64,000 bases of DNA, taken from Isoetes taiwanensis (lineage: Eukaryota > Streptophyta > Lycopodiopsida > Isoetales > Isoetaceae). Position numbers and translations under genes: made by a program. This document shows positions 1 through 9,370 of the stretch, one piece after another. The notes under the pieces were generated by a model, which worked only from the letters and a program-made list of their open reading frames with translations, ran no database searches and had not been told where the DNA came from. The stretch spans positions 7,191,618-7,255,617 of the forward strand of contig JAJEKV010000066.1 in assembly GCA_021234155.1 (NCBI GenBank), given 5' to 3'. The stretch's first letter is position 1; each line of letters starts with the position of its first letter.

Positions 1-850
1 GGCGACCGGTGGGCCGTGGAACATGTGTGCTTCTCTTCGCCCCGCGTTGTTGCGGCCTCGTTGTTCGAGCTCCGAGCCTAGCTCCCGCTTGAAATCTCTC
101 GCCGCTTGGCCAACCCATTGCACCCGCCGTAGTGTTCATGGACTCCTGCATGGAGGCCCCCGCCTTTTTGCGGTAATGGTTGCTCTGAGTCCCCGTGATC
201 TCCTATGCTCGGTCTCACCCCTACTTTGTAGGGTTCTTAGCTCGGGCCGGCCGGGTTTCGGCGCCTTGACGCTCAGATATGGTGGTAGACCCTCAAACCG
301 ACTTGAGGCGTGAGATAGTTGCCACCGTGATCCCCGCTCAACACCCCTCGCCGTCCCCGCGCCATAGTCTCTATGGTGGTGAGGAGGGAATCCACGCGAA
401 GCTCGAAGTCGCCAAAGGCCTTGCTTATCCCGTTGCTTCAAAGTGTGCCAAGCGCCTAATCGCCGCCACGCTGGTCCCCATCTCTCGCAACTGCTGCCTT
501 TTCCGCTAACCTGCCTTTTGAGTACATGGGACGCCGAGGATTGTATCTCTCGCCATGCAGTCCCCAATCCTGTTCTATTGCTCTCAATTTGTTCCTCCAT
601 TTGTTTCATGGCCCTCGCGCCTCGTGTTTCTGGCCGAGAGCCTTCATCCATCTCGGGGTCAATCTCATAGATTGGGCTTTCGCCGCCTCCCTCCTCATGG
701 AAGAGGTTTCTCCCTTGTCCTTGGTATCCCGACCGGGTCGCTGCAAGGGTCCCTCCTCCCTGGTTCTCCCCAGTGGCCGTGGGCCGGGGTGGGTCGGGGA
801 ATGTCTCCCTCTAAATGGGAGTCCGGGCAAGGGGCTACGTAAAACCACTC
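1..850 (-). pseudogene. LINE ORF1 5' part, frame-broken (copy A)
   Basis: Counterpart of 26789-27651, where the minus strand encodes the coiled-coil first half of LINE ORF1. Fragments of the same protein remain readable on the minus strand, such as MKQMEEQIESNRT and IQSSASHVLKRQ, but each runs only tens of codons before a frame change. Most breaks sit where copy B has CTG or CAG and copy A has CCG, TCG or CG. The rest of the LINE would lie left of the window. No function is expected. Confidence 0.75.
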
Positions 851-3357
851 ATGAGGTTGTATGGTATGGAAGTGAATTGAGGTTATATTGAAGCAAATTA
901 AATGCAAAATAACTCGTGTATTTTTATGTCATGCCACATCTAAAGCACTACTATTCATGCCCTCCCTCCCGGAGCCTGCTTTATAAGCAATCTATAGCAA
1001 AGGAACAAAAACTCGCTTTGAGATATAGAATTTACAAATTGTCGACTTCAGTGAAGAATAATAATATTCATTCTCTTCAAAGAAAGTTCAATCCCTAGAC
1101 TAATTTGCATGCATTATTATCCAAGAAGTTTACCAAACCGAACACATGACATACATAATAAAAAGCACATTTTGAACTGCTAATGTTTCTGATAGTTCAA
1201 TGTTTAATAAACTTGCATGAATCCATTGCTTGGACTTATTGGTTCAACTTTCTTAAAACATTAAGTTCAGTCCCATTATGTGCATATATTGCAAAATTGC
1301 AAATAAAAATGATGTTATGCATGGCCATTTTTCACAAACACGCATTAACATTCTCCGTGACTCCAAATTTTGTCAGCGCCGATGTGCAAGAAATGACAGT
1401 TGTAGGAAAAGAATTGAAGGCTCTTTTAAAGATATAGGCATCTCCACATGGTTAACACCTTCATCTAGAATAAAACAATGGCTTGAGGAGACTCCTTGAG
1501 AAGTTTTACCGACAAAGGCATTAGAAGCTTGCCACAGAGCTTCAGGGAAAATATATAGAGATGGGGAGCAACAGATGGAGATTTATCGTAGAGATGTAGA
1601 CTATGCATAGGGCTACTAATGTTAGTAAAACCATAAACAACTGGCTGAATTTGAAAAAAGCAAAGGTACCAGTCAGTTTCTAAAGGGCATAAAAAAACTC
1701 CCGACAGTAATTGGGAAACATTCCACACTACAAATTCATAAAGCCTGTAGTAAAGAATAGATATGTGGCATGTGAAATGGAGTGCATTCATAGTTTCAGG
1801 AGAATAGTGATGAAAGAACAAATTTGAAAAAATTCTTGAAAAAACATTGGGTACATATAGCCCACTAAATCTCCACATGAAATGGGTCTATAGTGCAGAC
1901 ATTTTCACAAACAGAAACATCAATTTGAAGCTGATTTCTTATGTCCAAAGGAGAGGATTGAAACGAATGGAATGAACTCGTCTGGGTAGGGATCAAGATT
2001 CGTTTCTTTCTCGCAAAGATACGATAAAATGGAGTAGATGCCAAAAGACACAAAGCTGCAAGATTCCTCTTAATCTTTTTGGTGCCACGACAGAGGTTTT
2101 TGGGAAACAACCATGTTATATATATAAATATTTGCTTCACTGCCTTACATGCCATGGCCATTATGGCAGATGCTTAGCTAGCTTCCATTTCTTTCTTTTA
2201 ATTTGAAAAAAAAAGTGAAAAAGTGCAAAAGAAACATGAAAAAGTTCTCGCTATCAAAAGTTCTCGCTATTTCCTTCAAGGCCATAGTACCAACGGGCTG
2301 GTTTCTAATATGAGGAGCTTGGAATCGGGCCAAAAGAGAATACCAAAGAAAGGCGGTGATATATGGCTTAATCTCCAATTTTGATACATCTCTCAATGTG
2401 GATCACTTTAGAACAAAAGATAACCATTTATACATGCAGATTCAAACAAGCCAAAGTGTAAGTCAACACAATATTTTAGAATAATAAGGTTCTATCTATC
2501 GATCCTAATAAAATATGGTCTATGAATATGCACAAACATTTATGATTGATGTAACTGTTTGGCCATATCTAATTAAAATCCTTGGTGCATACATGAAGAT
2601 TGCAGAAAGTCTATTACGTCGATAATGTGGAATAGAACAGCGAACCAAGAATAAAAACTTTCCTATTTATGGCATGGCAAAGTTTAGCTTGGATGGCGTA
2701 GGATAATGGAACTTAAAGATGATGAGGAGGAAGGAAGCTTGGTTACAATAAAACTTAATTCTATTTTTCGTGATAAATTCTACCCTTCCCTTAATATGGA
2801 CAAACTGAAATCAAAGAAGCAAATTACAAAAGAACAAATCCTAGAAACATACCTATCTCTTGAAGTCACAGCAGCTCCATCAGACGTATTATTGCATGGC
2901 ATGCATATATGCTCTTACAAAAGAAGAGAAAAACATCCAGCACCACAAAACCTCCAAAATAGCACCCCTCTTTCATATATAAAATGAAGACCTGTTAATT
3001 AAAAAGACCCGTATTTAGTCTCATAGCAAACAATCAAATATACACGGCCGGAGTTCTAGGAGATCTTAAATTTACCATGTGAAGTGACGACAACGACCAA
3101 TAGAAATGTGCAAATATTATTAAGTGCCGAAAATGGAGGCAAATGTTCATTCTAGAATGGGGCTCGTGATGAAACCAACAAACCGCCGACTAGACTAGGC
3201 TTCTCATTCATCTCAGCAGATTTTCTACAATGGTGGATAGTGGATAGCCGCACACATGCGAACTACCCATGAAAAATAAAGGGAATATCCAATTATATCA
3301 TTTGGATCCCATAAAATACAATGCTAATAGATGTTTGGTTGAAATTACCCACCAAAA

Positions 3358-3423
3358 GCTTATCATCGAGATTAAAAACCCCGCCTTTCGGGTTTTCGAG
3401 GAAAATCCTAGTGATAAGCCTTC
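3358..3423. repeat. Hairpin with GCTTATCA/TGATAAGC ends (copy A)
   Basis: Degraded counterpart of the copy B hairpin at 30145-30209. The ends gcttatca and tgataagcc can pair around an inner pair aaaacccc / gggtttt. The same inner core recurs in the 3' part of the LINE near 23655-23700. Confidence 0.55.
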
Positions 3424-3639
3424 GGCAAGGGGCTTGGACAAACGTAAAGGCGTAGAAATCGCCCCAAAACCCACCTAATGGAGAAGTCAAAACAGATGCC
3501 GCCGCCAACTTTGCACCGCACATCACCAACACAAAAACAAAACGTGACAAAACAAACCTCCCCAGAGTGGAGGGGTGACTGCCGCGCCACACGACAACAA
3601 AACAAAAACCTCTTCAAATAAAGGGGCTGGTCACGCCAC

Positions 3640-4240
3640 AAATACAATAAACAAAGAAGGGGGGGAGGGTGGGTTCGAGAAAAGAGAATAAGATATTGCC
3701 GAGAGAGAAGAGGAAGGCCGATGAGACGCTGATGCGTAATCGCGCCTAAGATAGCTTAACTCCCAACTGTAAAGGGCATGCGCCGCATGCATGCATATTA
3801 AGAAGATATAGATGCTCGCCCATTCTAGAATGGTGATCCAATGTCTCTGATCGATGGGATTCTAGAATGGGGCCTGCGATGAAACCAAAACCGCCCAATA
3901 CCAAAGGACTTCCTTAACAAACTAGGATCGAGGACCTAAGGTCACAGGATGAAGGCTAAAGAAGAGCCAAGGTCGAGAAAGGACATGCCACAAAGATGAA
4001 AGAAACGCCAATTACTAAAACCAAGCAGTGGAGAAGCCCTCCCCGCCTCGGATTCGTGAGAAACGAGAATAAGGTACCGGCCGAGAGAAGAGGAAGCCGA
4101 TGAGACGCTGATGCATCCGCTTAAAAATAGCGAACTCCCAACCAGAAAGGGCATGCACCGCATGCATGCATGCAAGACATGCATGCTCGCCCCATTCTAG
4201 AATGGCGATCCGATGTCTCGGATCAATGGGATCTATCGTC
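3640..4240. repeat. Tandem ~379 bp repeat with CCATTCTAGAATGG palindromes (copy A)
   Basis: Two diverged units, each running from a gagaataaggta-like block through gatgagacgctgatgc and a gcatgcatgcatgc run to a cattctagaatgg palindrome. The period is about 379 bp. A further palindrome lies near 3150. The 14-base palindrome ccattctagaatgg is perfect. Confidence 0.7.
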
Positions 4241-4306
4241 GCAAGTTTCCCCCATGAAAACAAAATTCATTTCAATACCGCTTTTTATGATACAATATCT
4301 TGGACC

Positions 4307-4430
4307 AAACCTTTCATTTTTTTGCACAATTTCAAGGCTCTAGATACATGCCACGTGGAATGAAAGGTTACATTTATGAAACCTTTCATTTCTTGCATAA
4401 TTTTAACAGTCTAGATCATGCCACGTGGTG
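4307..4430. repeat. Tandem ~70 bp repeat carrying two G-boxes (copy A)
   Basis: Two units begin aaacctttcatt and each ends with gccacgtgg (4351-4358 and 4421-4428). CACGTG is the plant G-box core bound by bZIP and bHLH factors. There is no adjacent gene, so a regulatory role is only possible. Confidence 0.6.
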
Positions 4431-6061
4431 CAATGTGGGTCGTTGATCGTGGTGGAGTGACAGACGCCACGGTTTTATAGTATAGGAGGATTGACTACTA
4501 TTGCAAAGTAGAAGATATCAAGTCAAGGGTTTGCACCTTAGGAGGAGCTTTAGCTATGCAGTTCTTTCCAGAGTCCTTCAGATCTCTCCTAGCTTTGGAG
4601 ACCGAGAAATGAATTTAGCAATAAGGTAATGGGTTCGCAGGAAGAAAGACTCCCCGCAGGAAGAAAGAAGAAAGGGTCGGTGCCACATGGCATGCATCTA
4701 TCTTCGAATCCTATTTGGTGTTCAGCTGTGTGCTGGGAGGTCGTGCGTGGGGGCCATGCATGATCTGTAGACCGAGGAATTGGCAACCTCTCAAGTGTGC
4801 ATGGACATACCCTCATTGGAGGGAGCATCTTTAGAACATTCTAACTCAGAGATGAGGCATGTTGTCTTAGCATAATTCTTTGAATACCCTTCATTTTAAC
4901 AGATGGCTATCCAAAGAGCTTACGCCCAACCACGCAAGAAGCACAAGCGCTATAGAGGAAGGTCCGTGGTGAAGGATCCAAAGCAAGAAGTCTACCAACC
5001 CTCCTTGTCAAACAAGGATATTCAAACACCGCGACACCACCAACAAAGTAAAATTGATTTTGTGGAGAGATTATGTCCGCCAATTAGCAAAATCTTGATA
5101 TCCTCCAACTCCCTCTTATGCAACCCCACCATATGTATATTATTAACTGCTTGCACTACAAAAACTAATTAATAAGACATGCTAGCTGTGGATTGGATTG
5201 ATGGGTCAGGGGAGGAGTGTTGTGAAATTACACAAGGATCTTGGTTCATAGAGGACAATTAGCATTCTCAAGTATGAAAAAAGAACATGTCCAGATGAAA
5301 GGTGAAAAAGAAAGTACACTTAATCTATGACTAACCATGCATTCAACTCCCAAAGTGTGGTCACTTTGTGTAAATCTATCGATGGATTACACCATCCAAG
5401 CATCTGGAGAGAGAAGGTAGCAAATGCAAGGTGATCCACTCAAACCCTCCACATCCTTCCTAGGGGGTTCACTTATAATAAATGAAATATACCACATCTG
5501 TATCCATAGGGTGGCCAAAAATGCCCCTAGGTATACTGATTTTTGAAATCTAATTAGCCCTTAAAGTAATATAGCTTGCCCCAAATAGTAATGAGCTGGC
5601 CAAACGCACATCCACTCACACCACCCCCTGCCCCACTTACAAAAAAAAAAGTGGTAAAAACCCTTAATGCACATGTTTTTATACACTCAACAAATGTGGA
5701 TCCTCGTAGTATTTATTTTGGATTCACAGCTAGAATGCTACGCTCAACAATAAAGTAGACTAATCCCTTATCAACCACAAGTAGGTTGACAATTCTTGAA
5801 TAATCCACAAGTTAGTTGATGAGATTCCTCAATGGTAATAAAATATCCGAGACCTACAAATTAGAAGGGATGGAGGCGCTTTGACTAAGGAGAAGAAGAG
5901 ATAAAAAATGTAATGGGGATTCCCATTTGGATCATGAGGAAGAAAGAAATAAATTGTTCTTTTTTGCCATTCTAACTTTGCTTATCCTAGAAACCTCAGA
6001 AGCAGAGGAATCCATAGATCGCCTCAACCAAACTGGTCAAGGGCCTATCTCATGCCAGAAC

Positions 6062-6575
6062 TGATACGAATCACAACAACAACTCATAGTAATCCAACTT
6101 GGTTTTTAAATACCTCAGAAGATTCAAATTTTAATGAGAAATTTGGTAGTTCACCGCCCAACCGGATCTCCTGGAGCTAGACACATGCAATTCAATGCAA
6201 GACAATCTGCAAAAGTTTTACTCCAAAATGATAATCTTCCTCTTAGGCAGCCCCGCAACAATCACCAAGATCACTTTTGGCAGTCCACATTCTTCTCCTC
6301 TACTATAGCGGCATCATTTCGGCTGAAGATGTTGCTAACCTCGTGCAATGTCTACTATAGCAACCATTTTATAGACCCCTCCCGTCTCCTACTGGTTGTT
6401 GCCTTTAAATACTTGGATTGATGCCTTTTTCCTTTAGATACCTTTGTGCTAAACTCGGCCCCAAGCTTTAACATACAAAAGGTATTCTACCTTTTGATAT
6501 ATTCGACTCCAAGCCTTTTTCAATGGAAAGGCATTTTGCATTCAAATAAAGAACGTGATCTCTTTGATTAATATA
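6062..6575 (-). repeat. 3' LTR of non-autonomous copia element (copy A)
   Basis: Begins tgatacgaatc and ends near gattaatata. It aligns over its length with 8802-9370 (shared ggagctag, ctccaaa, tttttcctttagat, ccttttgatatattcgactcc). It lacks the 62-base inverted duplication present in the other LTR. Confidence 0.75.
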
Positions 6576-6794
6576 CTTGGCTAATTTCCCATTGTTGTTT
6601 AACAAAGGAACCTGTATTATCTCATTGTTGCCTTGCCTTGCCAATAAATTGTCATTGTCTAGATTCCCAAGACTAACATCTGAGACCACACCCCCGAGAT
6701 ACCATATTCGTATCAATTCTTTCCTTTCCGAGAAGCAACTAACCGCAGTTGTATCCGTAAACCACAAGTTGAGCATCAACTCAATATATTTCAC
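6468..6794 (-). pseudogene. Copia protease remnant (copy A)
   Basis: The 108-codon frame contains WFTDTTAVSCFSERKELI followed by VSLGNLDNDNLLARQGN. This fits the Ty1/copia aspartic protease pattern: W-x2-D-[ST]-G-A-x2-H-[FM]-[ST], then V-x-L-G-D-N and G-x-G. The catalytic DSG/DTG is DTT here and the His is Cys, so it is inactive or mis-read. The frame runs into the LTR. Confidence 0.55.
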
Positions 6795-7790
6795 TTGAGC
6801 ACCAACTCAAGCCATTTTACATGAGCACCAACTCAATTTTGTTTCAAGTTCATAAGGCTAAGATAGTTTATACTAGAGAAATGGGTAGGGTTTATAAGAG
6901 AATCAAAGTTTTCATTGAGGGCACCAACATCAACTAGAAGCAACAACTTCTGCCCATAAAAAATATCTCTGAGGCACCAATCTCAGCCGGTAAGCACTAA
7001 CTTTTTATAAAGAATTTTTTCGGGGCACTAACCTCCTTAAGCACCAACTTTTGATCAAAATTTTAGATACCGCCTAAAGTTTTTCCTTGAAGCACCAACC
7101 TCAACCTAGTAATAACAAACCATCGCCATAATTTTAACAAGAATCTAAAAATTTTCCGCTGAGGCTTCAACCCCAATTCATAAAATTGCAATACAACCAA
7201 AGATATAAAAATTATCTAACATTCCAATCACAATCCTTAACAAACTATTTCTTACCGTAAGACAAGTGATAGCCAATTTGCAATTTGCTTTTTCTTCCTC
7301 TATATGTGCTAGATGCGTGGGATTTTCCTTCAATGCTTTTTCTACGCTATGTAGGATATTCTGGTTTTGTTGCAACTTTATTCTCGTGACAATACCTTCT
7401 ATAATGATTTTCACCACAACAAACGACTTTATTCATGTAGACTTGACCTGCATTCCCTTTCTTTTGCTTAGCCGGATTCTCTAAGGTTCTACCTCCAGAT
7501 CCCTCCTTCTTTTTTTCACTTTCCTTTGTGATCATCAACTAGAAGCAACAACTTCTGCCCATATAAAAATATCTCCGAGGCACCAATCTCAAAATGTAAG
7601 CACTAACTTCTACTTATAAGAATTTTTCTGGGCACTAACCTCAAACCTGTAAGCCAACTTTTGATCAAAATTTTAGATACCAGTCTAAAGTTTTTCCTTG
7701 AAGCACCAACCTCAACCTAGTAGTAACAACTACTGCTCATAATTTTAACAACAATCTAAAATTTTCCGTTGAGGCACCAACCTCAACCAT
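6769..7790. repeat. Array of short stem-loops with CACCAA-type loops (copy A)
   Basis: About 17 short inverted repeats share a central caccaa, cactaa, catcaa or caacaa. The flanks pair but change from unit to unit: ttgag/ctcaa at 6769-6784, cttgag/ctcaag at 6794-6811, tgag/ctca at 6822-6835, agaag/cttct near 6935, gttgagg/cctcaac near 7770. The first three are 26 bases apart, which is not a codon multiple. See findings. Confidence 0.7.
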
Positions 7791-8100
7791 AAAATTGCAA
7801 TACAACCAAAGATATAAAATTATCTAAAATTCCAATCACAATCATTAAGCAAACTATTTCCTACCAGAAGACAAGTGATAGCCAATTTGCAATTTGCTCC
7901 TTTCTTCCTCTATATGTGCTAGATGTGCTGGGATTTTCCTTCAATGCTTTTTCTAATGCTATGAGGATATTCTTATTCTCGTGACAATACCTTCGTGAAT
8001 GATTTCCACCACAAATGTAAATGACTTATTCATGTAGATTTGACCGCATCCTTTCTTTTGCTTAGTCGGATTTCTAAGGTATCCCTTTTCTTTGTGATCA
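6928..8100. repeat. Tandem ~610 bp duplication inside the copia element (copy A)
   Basis: Two units start at the same phrase, catcaactagaagcaacaac (about 6928 and 7533). Both repeat the stem-loop array, the caattccaatcacaatc block and the cttcctctatatgtgctagatg block (7297 and 7907). Each unit includes a gag zinc-knuckle remnant on the minus strand. Confidence 0.8.
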
Positions 8101-8740
8101 ATCGCTACATTGGAGTATGGTTTGTTATATGTATAACTTTCTTTGTTTTTGGATTAATCTTTTAATTCCAACTCCTTTCTAAAAATTCTCTTATCTTATC
8201 TTATCTTTATCTTATCTTATCTTATCTTATCTTTATCTAAAATCTTCCCATTAATAATTACCGGTGCCAAGCGCTTCCTTCCTTGCCACCATAGCCAGCA
8301 TCTTTCAAATATGGCATCTAATTTTTTTTCCTCTCTATTTTCAACCCACTTTAGAAACAACTCCCTGCATTCTAAGAAATCCAATGACTTATGTGAGCTT
8401 GCAGGTAAACCATGACAAAAGGCATATCTTATTTTTCTAACCACATGCACTTGGATTTTTACTAAAAGAACTTCTTCTCTATTAGGTGGAGAGAGAATCA
8501 TGGATTCTAGATCGGAAGGTAACGATGGAGCTACGGCAGCTTGTACAATTTCAAGATTGGAAGTAATTATTAGGAGTTTAAAAAGCTTTTCATATTTTGC
8601 ATCAATTCCTTGTTTATATATTCCAAAGACAATTGCCGATGCTCCAATTTTTATTGCCTTTTCCTAAAATCCAAGCATAGAAATTCTTGGATAATTGTTG
8701 TATAAGCCGATAATTGTTTTCAAGTATGTCTCAAGGTTCA
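7347..8740 (-). pseudogene. Copia-type gag remnant with zinc knuckle (copy A)
   Basis: Starting just inside the primer-binding site, the minus strand gives gag-like fragments (PPNREEV, HVVRKIRYAFCHG, SLDFLECRELFLKWVEN at 8217-8501). Further on comes a zinc-knuckle core, CCGENHYRRYC (C-x4-H-x4-C), near 7400. The protein is broken by frameshifts, and the knuckle unit is duplicated. The family assignment rests on the protease fragment just downstream and on the knuckle, not on a database match. Confidence 0.5.
8189..8238. repeat. (TTATC)n microsatellite (copy A)
   Basis: About ten units of the pentamer with two ctttatc variants. Copy B has uninterrupted units at 34995-35041. Confidence 0.9.
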
Positions 8741-8801
8741 TTGATCCAGCTTAGATGCCATTGATGATGCACTAGTGCGTAATTAAATTTCTAATACCAA
8801 T

Positions 8802-9370
8802 TGATACAAATTACAACATAACTCGTAGTAATTCGTAAGAAGATTCAAATCTTAAATAAGAAATTTGAATCTTCAAATTTCTTATTTAAGATTCAAATCT
8901 TATTCGTCAGCTCAACCCGGACTCCCTTGAGCTAGGGGCAATTCAAGGTAAGGCAATTTGCAAAAGTTTTGCTCCAAAACAAAGTCATCTCCATTTTAGG
9001 CAGCCCCTTTTGCATAATCACAAATAGATCAAGATGGGCCCCGCTATTCTTCTCCTTTAGCAAGGGTCGGAATAGCTTGAGACAACCGTGTCCTTGTCTG
9101 AAAAATTCATCCGAAGCGCATCGCTTCGACCGAAAGATGTTGTCTGGCCTCATCCAATGTCTAATGTAGCAACCATTTTGTAGACCTCACTGGTCTTCTA
9201 TTGGTCACCCCTTAAATACTTAGATCGATGCCTTTTTCCTTTAGATGACCCCTTTTAGGCGTATCATACAAAAGGCACTTACCTTTTGATATATTCGACT
9301 CCAAGCCTTTTCCAAAGGGAAAGGGTTTTGGCTTTTAAATAAAGAACGTAGATCTCTTTGATTAATATCA
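8802..9370 (-). repeat. 5' LTR of non-autonomous copia element (copy A)
   Basis: Starts tgatacaaatt and ends gattaatatca, giving inverted TGATA/TATCA tips. The primer-binding site lies immediately left. It contains the palindrome at 8840-8901. Confidence 0.75.
8840..8901. repeat. 62-base palindrome in the 5' LTR (copy A)
   Basis: Arms of 29 bases pair with two mismatches around a 4-base loop (atct), joined at ...aaatttga / tcaaattt.... The other LTR has only one arm-like stretch (agattcaaattttaatgagaaatttgg), so this is a local inverted duplication. Confidence 0.85.

Larger units (their letters stand above)
851..6061. other. Non-coding mosaic of copy A, no recognised gene
   Basis: No reading frame here resembles a known family. 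An unassigned 137-codon minus ORF (1465-1878) and a 93-codon plus ORF (2706-2987) occur; the first is identical in copy B, but identity by duplication is not evidence of coding. The plus ORF is frameshifted in copy B near 29560. The stretch contains the palindrome, hairpin and G-box repeats listed separately. A purine-rich short repeat (gcaggaagaaag, twice) lies at about 4637-4668. Confidence 0.6.
6062..9370 (-). mobile_element. Non-autonomous Ty1/copia LTR element (copy A)
   Basis: Two related direct repeats of about 0.5 kb (6062-6575 and 8802-9370) flank 2.2 kb. The right repeat starts TGATA and ends TATCA. A sequence complementary to initiator-Met tRNA abuts it on the left (ctaataccaa at 8791-8800; minus strand TTGGTATTAG), so the element reads on the minus strand and the right repeat is the 5' LTR. 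The interior keeps a gag-like region with a CCHC zinc knuckle and a copia-type protease remnant. I see no integrase, reverse transcriptase or RNase H. No matching target-site duplication is visible: flanks are agaac and atctt. This gag-without-pol structure resembles the TR-GAG class. Confidence 0.75.

Noticed and set aside
1465-1878. 137-codon minus ORF, identical at 28255-28668
   Set aside because: Identity only reflects the large duplication; the amino-acid sequence resembles no family and the region is AT-rich non-coding in character.
6769-7790. Stem-loop array explained as a protein repeat
   Set aside because: Loop spacing includes 26 bases and the repeats fall in different frames with frequent stops, so a coding repeat is unlikely.
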